64,000 bases of DNA, from NCBI RefSeq assembly GCF_002736205.1, contig NZ_CP024091.1, positions 372,001 through 436,000 on the forward strand, given 5' to 3'. Below the pieces are notes generated by a model. That model saw nothing but the letters and a program-made list of their open reading frames with translations. It was not told the DNA's origin and made no database searches. The translations under genes were made by a program, and so were the position numbers. Positions 26,537 to 35,955 of the stretch are shown here, in pieces (positions within the stretch are counted from its first letter, which is position 1; each line of letters begins with the position of its first letter). Source of the DNA: Pedobacter ginsengisoli (GTDB taxonomy: Bacteria; Bacteroidota; Bacteroidia; Sphingobacteriales; Sphingobacteriaceae).

Positions 26537-26904
26537 TTCTTGTTTTTAAGTTTTTCGGCAAGTTGGATCAATTCGTCGAGCTCATCCATGTCCATGTTTT
26601 TCTCTTTTACAAGGAAGGATACCAGGCTCTGATAAGAATTTTCGAAGTAATTGTTCATTACTTTATCAAATGCAAAGTGCTTGTATTCGGCTTCAGTTAT
26701 TATTGGGAAGTAAATGTGAGTGTTGCCAACGGCTTTATGATCTATAAACCCCTTGCCTTCTAATACTCTGATTACCGTTGATACTGTATTGTATGCTGGT
26801 TTTGGTGGGGTCATTTTGTCTATAACATCCTTTACCAAACCCTCTTTTATTTCCCATAAAATTAGCATTACCTGTTCTTCCGCCTTTGTAAGTTCTCTCA
26901 TCAT
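26533..26904 (-). CDS. BlaI/MecI/CopY family repressor
   Basis: A 123-residue winged-helix repressor with the family start LTKAEEQVMLILWEIKEG and the recognition region PAYNTVSTVIRVLEGKGFI, followed by a dimerisation domain. It sits immediately upstream of, and overlaps by 4 bp, the M56 antirepressor gene, which is the standard two-gene module. Two ACTA-N6-TAGT operators overlap its promoter, so it very likely represses its own operon until the M56 protease is activated. Other targets are not visible, apart from a possible effect on the divergent dprA. Confidence 0.9.
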   Translation of the reverse strand: MMRELTKAEEQVMLILWEIKEGLVKDVIDKMTPPKPAYNTVSTVIRVLEGKGFIDHKAVGNTHIYFPIITEAEYKHFAFDKVMNNYFENSYQSLVSFLVKEKNMDMDELDELIQLAEKLKNKK

Positions 26905-26925
26905 GTATTAAATATTGTTGTTAAT

Positions 26926-26971
26926 TAAAGTTACTACTATTTTTATAGTTTGCAAACTATTTTTGTAGTTT
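26926..26971 (-). promoter_or_regulatory. BlaI-type double operator over the blaI promoter
   Basis: Two copies of the MecI/BlaI operator core ACTA-N6-TAGT lie at 26936-26949 and 26956-26969, 20 bp apart centre to centre. Between and across them is the perfect 16-bp palindrome ATAGTTTGCAAACTAT (26945-26960). On the minus strand a promoter reads TTTG (26953-26956), 19 nt, then TAACTTTA (26926-26933). One operator fills the spacer and the other overlaps the -33 box, so bound repressor would block polymerase. Confidence 0.78.
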
Positions 26972-27046
26972 GTTTTTAATTATCTGATTTACAGGTGTAT
27001 ATTTTGAATTGCTGGTTAACAGGTAAATTAATATATAATTTAGCCC

Positions 27047-28138
27047 ATGAGTTTAATCCACAAAATAGGCCTCACATTAATTAAAAGTGTGGGGCATGTA
27101 ATCGCCAAAAGCTTACTTGAGCATTTTGGTACAGCAGAGGCTATATTTAAAGCAACAAGAAAGGAATTATTGCAAATTCCCGGAATAGGACCTGTAACTG
27201 CGGACCAGATTTTAGCTAATGATGCATTAAAAATTGCCGAAGAGCAATTGAAATTTATTAAAAAGCATAAGGTGGATGTTTTATTTTATACTGATGATAA
27301 CTATCCTAAACGGCTAAAAAACTGTTTCGATGCGCCAGTGCTGTTGTATTATAAAGGTACTGCAGATCTTAATCATGGTAGGATTATAAGCATTGTTGGC
27401 ACCAGAAAAGCTACAGAATACGGCAGGCAATTGTGTAAACAGTTGGCTGTAACTTTGGCTGATTATGATGTTGTTATAGTTAGCGGCCTGGCATATGGCA
27501 TTGATATAGCTGTTCATAAAGAAAGCTTATATCAAAATATTCCTACCGTTGGAGTGCTTGCACATGGATTGGATAGGATTTATCCGCCTTTACATCAGCC
27601 AATAGCTCAAAAAATGGTATTAAATGGCGGTCTGCTAACAGAATTTTCCCTGCACACCAATCCCGATAAGGAGAATTTTCCTAAGCGAAACCGCATTATT
27701 GCAGGGCTTGCCGATGCCACAATAGTAGTAGAAGCAACCGCTAAAGGGGGTGCATTAATTACCGCTGATATTGCAAATTCATATCACCGCGATGTGTATG
27801 CTTTTCCTGGCAAAACAACCGATGTAAGCTCTGAAGGTTGCAATTTTTTAATTAAAACGAATAGGGCAGCGCTGATTAATCATGCAAAAGATTTGGTTTA
27901 TTACATGGGATGGCATGAAGTGAAACCAAAAAAAACAGAACAAACTCAATTATTAATAGGGCTCTCAAATGAGGAACAGAAAATTGTTGATCTTTTACGA
28001 AGATCTTCTTTAAGGATTGATGAGCTTTCTTTGCAAACAGAAATACCTCAAAGCAAGCTTGCCATGCATTTGTTAAACCTTGAAATGCAGGGAATTCTGA
28101 TTTCTTTACCAGGTAAAATGTATAAACTTAGTGGTTAG
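27047..28138 (+). CDS. dprA: DNA-processing protein DprA
   Basis: A 363-residue protein that loads RecA on incoming single-stranded DNA during natural transformation. An N-terminal helix-hairpin-helix-like region has IPGIGPVTADQIL. The Rossmann-like DNA-binding core has SIVGTRKATEYGRQL, VVSGLAYGIDIAVH, NRIIAGLADATIVVEA and KGGALITA. A C-terminal winged-helix domain (about 300-363) ends in LPGKMYKLSG. It is complete and monocistronic. It is divergent from the blaI-like gene, and their shared 142-bp region carries the BlaI operators. Confidence 0.93.
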   Translation: MSLIHKIGLTLIKSVGHVIAKSLLEHFGTAEAIFKATRKELLQIPGIGPVTADQILANDALKIAEEQLKFIKKHKVDVLFYTDDNYPKRLKNCFDAPVLLYYKGTADLNHGRIISIVGTRKATEYGRQLCKQLAVTLADYDVVIVSGLAYGIDIAVHKESLYQNIPTVGVLAHGLDRIYPPLHQPIAQKMVLNGGLLTEFSLHTNPDKENFPKRNRIIAGLADATIVVEATAKGGALITADIANSYHRDVYAFPGKTTDVSSEGCNFLIKTNRAALINHAKDLVYYMGWHEVKPKKTEQTQLLIGLSNEEQKIVDLLRRSSLRIDELSLQTEIPQSKLAMHLLNLEMQGILISLPGKMYKLSG

Positions 28139-28309
28139 GCCCAGCCAGGTCTGTAATGAAATTTTTTATATACCTATATATTGCTTTGTTTGTAAGTCTA
28201 TTGGAGTACTAGATTAAAATAATATTCTATAAATTCCGTTATTTCAATATTAAATTATGAATATCTATTTATAAATAAAATTCCAATCTTCAATCTGTAT
28301 TTTTGTGTC

Positions 28310-29671
28310 ATGTGGTACAATAATATTTTAGAAACCATTGGTAATACTCCACTGGTAAAATTGAATAACATTACAAAGGATATTCCTGCTACTATATTGG
28401 CTAAAATTGAGACAACCAACCCAGGTAACTCAATAAAAGACCGTATGGCAGTTAAAATGATAGAAGATGCTGAGAAAAGTGGTAAACTGAAACCTGGCGG
28501 TACTATTATAGAAGGAACATCAGGAAATACCGGTATGGGATTGGCCATGGCGGCCATTATTAAGGGCTATAAGTGTATTTTTACTACTACCGACAAGCAA
28601 TCGAAAGAAAAGGTAGATGCTTTGCGTGCGTTTGGTGCTGAGGTAATTGTATGTCCAACTAATGTTGAACCTGAAGATCCAAGGTCTTACTATTCGGTAT
28701 CTACACGTTTAGAGCGTGAGGTTCCGAATTCCTGGAAGCCAAATCAGTACGATAATTTATCGAACTCCCAGGCTCATTATGAGCAAACTGGTCCCGAAAT
28801 ATGGGCACAAACTGAAGGAAAGATCACGCATCTGGTAGTTGGTGTTGGTACCGGCGGCACTATTTCTGGTACCGGAAAATACCTTAAAGAACAGAACCCC
28901 AATATTAAGGTGTGGGGTATTGATACCTACGGATCGGTTTTTAAAAAATATAAGGAAACTGGAATATTTGATAAAAATGAGGTTTATCCTTACATAACCG
29001 AAGGTATTGGAGAAGATTTTCTTCCTAAAAATGTAGATTTTGATATCATAGACCTTTTTGAAAAGGTAACAGATAAAGATGCTGCCCTGATGACACGTGA
29101 TATAGCACGCAAAGAGGGGATTTTTGTTGGTAATTCAGCTGGTTCTGCAGTTGCCGGACTGTTACAATTAAAGGATAAACTAAAACCTGAAGATGTTGTA
29201 GTGATTATATTTCATGATCATGGCAGCAGGTATATGGGTAAAATGTATAACGAAGATTGGTTGAGGGAGCGAGGCTTTTTAAAAGACGAAAAGCTTACTG
29301 CTGCTACAATTATCGACAAAAAGGACAAAACAGAAATTGTAACAATTGATTGCGAAAAAACCATTCTTGAAGCAATTAATACGATGCATATGTTAAATAT
29401 TTCGCAGATTCCGGTTACCCAAAAGGAGATGGTTGTGGGCAAACTCGCCGAAGGAGATATTTTAAAAGCATTAATGGAAAATCCATCGCTTAAATCGGCT
29501 AAGGTTCAGGAGATTATGTCATCTGGTTTTCCTTTTGTTGACCTCAACACATCAATTGATAGAATTTCTGCGTTAATAAACAAAGAAAACAGTGCAGTAC
29601 TGGTTGAAACTGAGGGTGGTAAGATCGAAATTATCACTCAATACGATATAATTAACGCTATTTCTGCTTAA
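28310..29671 (+). CDS. cystathionine beta-synthase (PLP domain plus CBS pair)
   Basis: A PLP enzyme of 453 residues that probably condenses serine or O-acetylserine with homocysteine in transsulfuration. The catalytic core (1-325) has GNTPLVKL, PGNSIKDRMA with PLP-binding Lys43, EGTSGNTGMGLA and GVGTGGTISGTGKYL. Two CBS modules follow, at about 335-390 and 395-453 (ISQIPVTQKEMVVGKLAEGD and a second copy ending NAISA), which sense adenosyl ligands in related enzymes. The EGIGEDFLP motif and CBS domains favour CBS over cysteine synthase. A TATTTTTG box sits at 28298-28305, very close to the ATG. The gene ends at a strong bidirectional terminator. Confidence 0.88.
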   Translation: MWYNNILETIGNTPLVKLNNITKDIPATILAKIETTNPGNSIKDRMAVKMIEDAEKSGKLKPGGTIIEGTSGNTGMGLAMAAIIKGYKCIFTTTDKQSKEKVDALRAFGAEVIVCPTNVEPEDPRSYYSVSTRLEREVPNSWKPNQYDNLSNSQAHYEQTGPEIWAQTEGKITHLVVGVGTGGTISGTGKYLKEQNPNIKVWGIDTYGSVFKKYKETGIFDKNEVYPYITEGIGEDFLPKNVDFDIIDLFEKVTDKDAALMTRDIARKEGIFVGNSAGSAVAGLLQLKDKLKPEDVVVIIFHDHGSRYMGKMYNEDWLRERGFLKDEKLTAATIIDKKDKTEIVTIDCEKTILEAINTMHMLNISQIPVTQKEMVVGKLAEGDILKALMENPSLKSAKVQEIMSSGFPFVDLNTSIDRISALINKENSAVLVETEGGKIEIITQYDIINAISA

Positions 29672-29703
29672 ATAAGCAACCGAGACAAAAAACCACTATA
29701 CAA

Positions 29704-29730
29704 TAAAAAAGCCCCGATTGGGGCTTTTTT
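29704..29730. terminator. bidirectional terminator between cbs and murA
   Basis: The stem AAAAAAGCCCC with GGGGCTTTTTT and a 4-nt GATT loop lies between two convergent genes, with T tracts in both directions. Confidence 0.9.
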
Positions 29731-29739
29731 ATTTATGAT

Positions 29740-31065
29740 TTAATGCGATGGGGCAGAAGCTTCGATACGCTTAATTTGTGCACCTAATGCACGTAAGCGA
29801 ATGTCAATATCCTGATAACCACGTTCAATTTGTTCGATATTAAAGATTGTAGATTTTCCTTCGGCAGATAGTGCTGCAATTAGTAGAGAAACCCCTGCAC
29901 GTATATCTGGAGATGTCATGCTGATACCTCTAAGTTTGTATTTCTTGTCAATACCATTAACTGCTGCTCTATGTGGGTCACAAAGAATGATCTGAGCACC
30001 CATATCAATCAGTTTATCCACAAAAAATAGTCTGCTTTCAAACATTTTCTGATGAATAAGTACGTTTCCTCTGGCTTGTGTAGCTATAACCAGCACAATA
30101 CTTAAAAGATCGGGAGTAAAGCCCGGCCATGGAGAATCGGCAATGGTTAGCATGGAACCATCTATAAACGACTCAATTACATAATGTTTTTGAGAAGGGA
30201 TATAGATATCATCACCACGTAATTCAAATTTTATACCCAGCTTTCTAAATACATCAGGAATTACCCCAAGCTCAGAATAGCATACGTTTTTAATGGTAAT
30301 TTCAGACTCAGTCATTGCTGCCAAACCTATGAATGAACCTATTTCAATCATATCAGGAAGCATTCTGTGTTCAGTACCACCAAGTTTTTCAACTCCTTCA
30401 ATAGTAAGAAGATTAGAACCTACACCGGTAATTTTTGCACCCATACGGTTTAGCATCTTGCATAATTGTTGCAAGTACGGTTCGCATGCAGCATTATAAA
30501 TGGTTGTAGTACCTTTAGCAAGTACAGCTGCCATAACAATATTAGCTGTACCCGTTACAGAAGCCTCATCTAATAGTATATATGCCCCTTTAAGGTTTGT
30601 TGCATCAACGTTAAAAAACTCTTTTTTAGAGTCGTAAATAAATTTAGCGCCTAATTTTTCAAAGCCTAAAAAGTGGGTGTCTAGCCTTCTTCTGCCTATT
30701 TTATCGCCACCCGGTTTAGGGATTGCAGCAGTTCCAAATCGTCCCAAAAGCGGGCCTACTATCATAATAGAGCCTCTTAAACCGCCACCTTTAGCTTTAA
30801 AAGTATCAGATAAAAAGAAGTTAAGATCAATATTTTTAGCTTCAAAAGTGTAAGTATCTTTAGATAAACGCTCTATACTAACACCCAGGTCGCCTAACAA
30901 TTCAATAAGTTTGTTTACATCCTTAATGTCTGGGATATTGCTGATGGTTATTTTCTGATCTGTTAATAAAACAGCAGCAATGATCTGTAAAGCCTCATTT
31001 TTTGCTCCCTGAGGATGAATTTCACCCTTTAACTTCTTTCCACCAATTATTTCGAATGCGTTCAT
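29740..31065 (-). CDS. murA: UDP-N-acetylglucosamine 1-carboxyvinyltransferase
   Basis: The first committed enzyme of peptidoglycan synthesis, which transfers enolpyruvate from PEP to UDP-GlcNAc. It has 441 residues, about 20 more than E. coli MurA. Lys22-Asn23 (GAKNEALQ) are conserved. The loop that carries catalytic Cys115 in E. coli reads KPGGDKIGRRRLDTH here, so the cysteine is replaced by Asp121. This natural change is known to keep the enzyme active while blocking covalent inhibition by fosfomycin, as in mycobacteria and chlamydiae. The DUF4290 gene lies 38 bp upstream and is probably cotranscribed. Confidence 0.95.
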   Translation of the reverse strand: MNAFEIIGGKKLKGEIHPQGAKNEALQIIAAVLLTDQKITISNIPDIKDVNKLIELLGDLGVSIERLSKDTYTFEAKNIDLNFFLSDTFKAKGGGLRGSIMIVGPLLGRFGTAAIPKPGGDKIGRRRLDTHFLGFEKLGAKFIYDSKKEFFNVDATNLKGAYILLDEASVTGTANIVMAAVLAKGTTTIYNAACEPYLQQLCKMLNRMGAKITGVGSNLLTIEGVEKLGGTEHRMLPDMIEIGSFIGLAAMTESEITIKNVCYSELGVIPDVFRKLGIKFELRGDDIYIPSQKHYVIESFIDGSMLTIADSPWPGFTPDLLSIVLVIATQARGNVLIHQKMFESRLFFVDKLIDMGAQIILCDPHRAAVNGIDKKYKLRGISMTSPDIRAGVSLLIAALSAEGKSTIFNIEQIERGYQDIDIRLRALGAQIKRIEASAPSH

Positions 31066-31103
31066 ACTACTGTTAAGGATCTAAATTTTAAAATCGGTAA
31101 GGA

Positions 31104-31766
31104 TTAATGTCTTTGTTTAGGATTATTATTACGTTGCTGACGGTTGTTGTTATTTTGTCGGCCTTTGTTATTTCTATTTCGGTTGTTGTTATTAGAAGGT
31201 CTGCTTACAACAGGTTTAAATTCAACCTTATTTAAGTTAATATTGTCGTCTAATTGAAGCTGACCGCCAGATAGTTCACGTAAATTTTTGAAGATTGTTT
31301 CATCAGCTACGCTATCTTTATTCCAGGTAACGTAAGCCATTTTCATGAAATTTGCTATACCTTGTACCATTGCAGCTCTGCGTTCCGGTTCATCAACAGC
31401 TTTAGCTTTTTCAATCATTACTTCAACGGTTTTGCCGTAATGTTTGTATTTTATTTTTTGCTGAGGATACCCAATATGATTAGGTTTTATTAAAGCCGCT
31501 TCAGGGGTAGGCTTAGGGTAAGGGCTATCTACATCTATCTTATAACCTGATATAATATGTAAATGGTCCCAAAGTTTATGTTTAAAATCGGCAACATCCC
31601 GTAAATGAGGATTTAAGAATCCCATTAGGTCAATTACCGCCTGAGCATATTTATTACGTTCTTCACGATCGGGTAATTCTATAATGTACTTAACCATGTT
31701 CTGTACATTACGGCCATATTCGGCCAGAATTAATTCGTTTCTTGTGGTATTATAGTCGAAATTCAT
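31104..31766 (-). CDS. DUF4290 family protein
   Basis: A 220-residue soluble protein that matches DUF4290, a family confined to Bacteroidota. The core MNFDYNTTRNELILAEYGRN at the N-terminus, the ELPDREERNKYAQAVI helix and LRDVADFKHKLWDHLHIISG are typical. The last 30 residues are a low-complexity Asn/Arg-rich tail (NNNNRNRNNKGRQNNNNRQQ) that may bind nucleic acid. The function is unknown. The murA gene follows after 38 bp, an association that would fit a role near cell-wall synthesis, but that is inference only. Confidence 0.85.
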   Translation of the reverse strand: MNFDYNTTRNELILAEYGRNVQNMVKYIIELPDREERNKYAQAVIDLMGFLNPHLRDVADFKHKLWDHLHIISGYKIDVDSPYPKPTPEAALIKPNHIGYPQQKIKYKHYGKTVEVMIEKAKAVDEPERRAAMVQGIANFMKMAYVTWNKDSVADETIFKNLRELSGGQLQLDDNINLNKVEFKPVVSRPSNNNNRNRNNKGRQNNNNRQQRNNNPKQRH

Positions 31767-31898
31767 TTAATTTATTTCTATGAAGTAGTCGTTCAGGAAT
31801 AACGGCTAAATTTCTATTTTTTATATAATTCTAGTTAGTGATTATTTATAAGCGTTATGATCCTGCTTAAGTTAATGCAGATATAGCAAATATATATC

Positions 31899-34220
31899 TT
31901 ATTTAACAATTCGCAATTTAGCAAATTTTAATAATAACTGCTTATTACCCAGTCCCTGAAAAAATACAGTAGCTTTTACATCAGGTAAAGTGCCTTCTAA
32001 ATTAACAATTTTACCAAAACCAAACTTCTCATGCTCTACTTCCATGCCATTTTGGAACAAATTAGCAGCATCCGGAGCAAAACCAGGAGTTGGTACGTGA
32101 GCCTTTGGAAGCAATGAAGTGGTTTTTGGACGGGCAGCAGGAGAGCTTGTTCCTGTTGCAGTGCCCGACGAACTTGTCATCGCAGGTTTTGGTTTGCTAA
32201 AGCTATCCCTTTGCTGTGTCCAGCTTCTGCGTTCGTTATCAAAACTATCCTGTCCTAAATTGCTTTTGGCAGGTTTTACAACCTCAATTTCTAAATAACG
32301 GGCATTAATTTCATTAATGAACCTGCTTGGTTCACAGTTTGTTAAAGTTCCCCAGCGGTATCTTGAAGTAGCATATGTTAAAGTCAGCTTTTTCTCGGCC
32401 CTTGTTATAGCCACATAAAATAAGCGACGTTCTTCCTCCAGATCAGTACGCGAGTTCAGACTCATTTGTGATGGGAAAAGGTTCTCTTCCAAGCCAACAA
32501 CGAATACGTTTTTAAACTCCAGTCCTTTTGCAGAGTGGATGGTCATTAACGAAACCGTATCTTTATCTTTTTCATCCTGTCTGTCGTCGTTGGTTAATAA
32601 AGCAATATCCTGCATAAAAATTGCAAGACTCCTGTCCTCAATATCCTCACGTTCAGCAAATTCTTTTATACCATTTAGTAACTCCTGAATGTTTTCGTAT
32701 CGGCTACGGCCTTCAATACTATCGTCGGTATGTAATTCTTTTAATATGCCAGAGTGTTGTGCAATATAGAGTGCGGTTTCGTAAGCATCCAGTTTTTTAG
32801 ACTCTGCAGCAAAGCTTTGTATCAGCATTGCAAAATCATTCAACTGATTTGCTATCCTTCCTTCTATATATTGTTGCGGATTGCATATTACCTGCCACAT
32901 GGTGATGTCATGCTTATCGGCAGCAACTATGATCTTTTCAACGGTAGTATCTCCAAGTCCACGGCGAGGGTAATTGATTACCCTTTTTATAGCCTCCTCA
33001 TCACTCGGATTAAAGGTTAAGCGGAAGTAAGCAATTAAATCTTTTATCTCTTTACGCTGATAGAAGGAGAGGCCTCCGTATATTTTATAAGGAATATTAA
33101 GTTTTCTTAAAGCCTCCTCCATAGCCCTTGATTGGGCATTTGTTCTATATAAAATGGCAAAATCGTTAAATTTAAGTCCATTCGAACTACGGTCCTGAAC
33201 AATGGCTTCGGCAACTAATTTACCTTCCTCATTGTCTGTAAACGCACGTTGAACTTTAATCCTGTCGCCAGCCTCATTATCAGAGAAAACGTTCTTTTCA
33301 AGCTGGTTTTTGTTATTTGCAATGATGCTGTTTGCAACTTCAACAATGTTTTGGGTAGAGCGGTAGTTCTGCTCTAATTTATACACCTGCAAATCAGGAT
33401 AATCGCGCTCAAAGTTTAATATGTTCTGGATATTTGCACCCCTAAAAGCATAAATACTTTGTGCATCATCACCCACAACACATATGTTTTGGTACGCAGC
33501 AGCCAGTTTTTTTACAATCGTATATTGCGAAAAGTTGGTATCCTGGTACTCATCAACCATCAGGTATTTAAATTTCTGCTGGTATTTATTTAATACATCC
33601 GGATGGTTTTTAAGCAAAACATTGGTTTTGAAAAGTAAATCATCAAAATCCATTGCCCCGGCTTTAAAGCACCGTTTGGTATATGTTTCGTAAATGGAAC
33701 CCATTAAAGGGCGTTTATTGCTAATGTCTTCGGCCTGAATTTCAGGACTCTGAAGATACTCAGAATAAGAAACCAGGTTGTTTTTAGCAGATGAGATTCT
33801 GTTGTAAACAAAGTTGGCGTTGTACAATTTGTCGTCAAGCTGCAACTCTTTCAATATAGATCTGATCAGACTTTTGCTGTCGTCAGTATCATAAATTGTA
33901 AAGTTCGACGGATAACCAATTTTTTCAGCTTCAACCCTTAATATTTTAGAGAACACAGAGTGAAAAGTACCCATCCAGATGTTTTTAGCTTCCGGACCAA
34001 CTACTTTCATAATCCTCTCGCGCATGTCTTTAGATGCCTTATTGGTAAAGGTAAGTACAAGAATATTAAATGGATCCACACCTTTTTGAATCAGATGGGC
34101 TACTCTATATGTAATTACACGCGTTTTACCGGAGCCAGCACCTGCAACAATCATTGCCGGGCCTTGTGTGTTTTCTACTGCTGCGCGTTGTTGGGGGTTT
34201 AAACCTGCTAAATAATCCAA
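31899..34220 (-). CDS. UvrD/PcrA-type ATP-dependent DNA helicase
   Basis: A superfamily 1A 3'-5' helicase of 773 residues for nucleotide-excision repair or replication-fork upkeep. The Q motif LNPQQRAAVENTQG precedes Walker A GAGSGKT at 27-33. Motifs Ia TFTNKAS, II VDEYQDTN, III GDDAQSIYAFRGA, IV EQNYRST, V MTIHSAKGLEF and VI YVAITRAEK appear in order. A Ser/Thr/Pro-rich linker near 660-715 leads to a C-terminal Tudor-like fold (VEHEKFGFGKIVNLEG) that binds RNA polymerase in PcrA/UvrD. There is no recB-like nuclease domain. It stands alone at the edge of the accessory region. Confidence 0.93.
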   Translation of the reverse strand: MDYLAGLNPQQRAAVENTQGPAMIVAGAGSGKTRVITYRVAHLIQKGVDPFNILVLTFTNKASKDMRERIMKVVGPEAKNIWMGTFHSVFSKILRVEAEKIGYPSNFTIYDTDDSKSLIRSILKELQLDDKLYNANFVYNRISSAKNNLVSYSEYLQSPEIQAEDISNKRPLMGSIYETYTKRCFKAGAMDFDDLLFKTNVLLKNHPDVLNKYQQKFKYLMVDEYQDTNFSQYTIVKKLAAAYQNICVVGDDAQSIYAFRGANIQNILNFERDYPDLQVYKLEQNYRSTQNIVEVANSIIANNKNQLEKNVFSDNEAGDRIKVQRAFTDNEEGKLVAEAIVQDRSSNGLKFNDFAILYRTNAQSRAMEEALRKLNIPYKIYGGLSFYQRKEIKDLIAYFRLTFNPSDEEAIKRVINYPRRGLGDTTVEKIIVAADKHDITMWQVICNPQQYIEGRIANQLNDFAMLIQSFAAESKKLDAYETALYIAQHSGILKELHTDDSIEGRSRYENIQELLNGIKEFAEREDIEDRSLAIFMQDIALLTNDDRQDEKDKDTVSLMTIHSAKGLEFKNVFVVGLEENLFPSQMSLNSRTDLEEERRLFYVAITRAEKKLTLTYATSRYRWGTLTNCEPSRFINEINARYLEIEVVKPAKSNLGQDSFDNERRSWTQQRDSFSKPKPAMTSSSGTATGTSSPAARPKTTSLLPKAHVPTPGFAPDAANLFQNGMEVEHEKFGFGKIVNLEGTLPDVKATVFFQGLGNKQLLLKFAKLRIVK

Positions 34221-34339
34221 AATCCGTTCCTGTTCTGCTTTGAGGGTATAATACTTAAGATATAATCTTTTTAGGTTACAAAGCTACATTTTTTAGGAGT
34301 TGTTTCAAAAAGTATCTGGTACTGTTTCCAATTCGAATT

Positions 34340-34528
34340 TTACTTAGACAGTGTTTTCAACAGCTCCTTGGCGGGAACAGATTTAACATTTCCATCTTTA
34401 TCGCCAACTATCAAGTTTTCGTTGTTGGCCGCTGAAGATTCAGCAAGTTTACGAAGCGCCTTGTTAAGTCCTATCATTACCTTTTCAGTGAATGTAGAGT
34501 CCTGAATTATATGATCAATATTTTTCAT
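34340..34528 (-). CDS. small partner protein of the zeta-toxin-like gene
   Basis: A 62-residue charged protein of unknown function. It starts 14 bp inside the 3' end of the zeta-toxin-like gene, so the two form a translationally coupled pair. The helical N-terminal half (KVMIGLNKALRKLAESSAAN) and a glycine-containing GDKDGNVKSVPAKELL end are visible. Position suggests an antitoxin or accessory partner. It does not resemble epsilon antitoxin in an obvious way. It is intact although its partner is broken. Confidence 0.55.
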   Translation of the reverse strand: MKNIDHIIQDSTFTEKVMIGLNKALRKLAESSAANNENLIVGDKDGNVKSVPAKELLKTLSK

Positions 34529-35096
34529 GGCCTTGCTTTATTATTCTATCCCAAATATCGTTATTAAAAACTGTTTTTCCAAAGCTGTCGCTTTTAGCAA
34601 TAACTTCAGGCATTAAATCCATATTATCAACCAAAGTCCACTCATTACAAATTGGCATATACAATTTTAATAGGTTTTTAATTCCACGGTAATATCTTCT
34701 TTTAATTACATCTTCGGGTATATTATGTCCTCCATTACTTACGCGTTTTGCTACCCGTTGTATTGCCATCTGAGGGGGAGCTTAACCAAAAATAAAGCAA
34801 GCTTACTTCATAGCCCTTTTCTTGTGCTTTCTTAACCATTGTAATGTAACTTCTTGTTGATAATGTGGTTTCAAACGCAAAATCAGCACCTTCATTCATT
34901 AATTCCTGGATGCGTCCTAACATTATTCTACCTGCTTCAAAAGCCACTCCCTCCGGATTGAAAGGTGAAATACCAGCTGCTATATTATATCAGCATTCAC
35001 GAATTCTTTACAGTTCAGTATTTCTGGCAATATGGTATAACTAGCAGTGGTTTTACCTGCACCATTGCATCCTGCTATAATATATAGATTAGACAT
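34515..35096 (-). pseudogene. zeta-toxin-like P-loop kinase gene with two frameshifts
   Basis: Joining three frames gives a roughly 195-residue protein. The first part starts MSNLYIIAGCNGAGKTT (Walker A) and runs to FVNADII. The middle continues AAGISPFNPEGVAFEAGR with FAFETTLSTRSYI. The end is MAIQRVAKRVSNGGHNIPED to the stop at 34515. The first break is an extra TA near 34981-34990, which creates a TAG at 34980-34982. The second is an extra base in a five-G run (plus strand 34774-34778). Zeta-type proteins phosphorylate UDP-GlcNAc; the AAA/zeta subgroup in Bacteroidota is not characterised. Both breaks are at short repeats, so sequencing error is a real alternative. Confidence 0.78.
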
Positions 35097-35205
35097 GATT
35101 ACGAAGTTATCAAATATTGAGCAGCTGAGGTATATATTGTTACAAAGCATAAACTACATTTACGCTTTCTGATAAATCAATTAGCATAAATGTAGTTTAA
35201 TTATT

Positions 35206-35841
35206 TTACTGGATACTTCCCAGGTACTTGCTGTTTCCTATTTTCTTCCTGTTTAAAGAACTAATACTTACATAAACTTCAAGCCTTTTGCCTGCCATTC
35301 CAGGGTTAAATTTAAAAGTACACTGTTTCTCGGTGCGCTTTACACCTCCAGAAAAACCATCTGTTTTATGCAGTTCAGGGCAATAAATTACCAGCATAAC
35401 CTGATCATCAAAAGATGTATTTTTAATGTCGTTCTTAGACCAGTTAAGCTTTAAAACGTCGGGAGCCTGCAGCTCCATTGTTACATCTTCAACCATCGGT
35501 AAATTGCCTTTGCTGATTACAAATTCATGGTAAGCTACCATGTAATTTGGATATGAACCAATAACGGCCTTATGATAATTCTCAGAAAAAGCTGCACTAA
35601 TCTCTGTTCTATGCTCTGCATGATGCATAAAGCCGATTGAAACATAAGGGTGGAAAGGTACCAGCAGTTCATTCATGAACCTTAACTTTTGCCTGCTTTC
35701 TATTTGAGCAGGGCTCTTTGTTTTCTTGGTTTTTTTCTTTGGAAGTTGACGTAAATAAGGAATACCTTTCCATATTCCTCCAATTACAGGGCCTATCTTA
35801 CCAGATATTGCGCCTAAGATCCCTTTTTTCATTTTTGCCAT
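35206..35841 (-). CDS. DUF6266 family protein
   Basis: A 211-residue protein with the features of DUF6266, a family found in Bacteroidota. These are a start rich in Gly/Lys (ILGAISGKIGPVIGGIWKGI), the RQLPKKKTKKTKSPAQIESR stretch, and a C-terminal region predicted as beta sandwich (VLKLNWSKNDIKNTSFDDQV). The function is unknown, and members often occur in accessory DNA. No signal peptide is visible. It has its own intergenic region with an 11-bp phased repeat array upstream of the start. Confidence 0.75.
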   Translation of the reverse strand: MAKMKKGILGAISGKIGPVIGGIWKGIPYLRQLPKKKTKKTKSPAQIESRQKLRFMNELLVPFHPYVSIGFMHHAEHRTEISAAFSENYHKAVIGSYPNYMVAYHEFVISKGNLPMVEDVTMELQAPDVLKLNWSKNDIKNTSFDDQVMLVIYCPELHKTDGFSGGVKRTEKQCTFKFNPGMAGKRLEVYVSISSLNRKKIGNSKYLGSIQ

Positions 35842-35955
35842 TGTTTTTTAATTTTAAGTGTTAAATATTTAGTTAATTATCTTATTGTGCTCTATTACAA
35901 CTACGCTTTTTTGGCTCCTTTTAGATCACCCTAAAAAGCGGTTAAGATGATAAGG

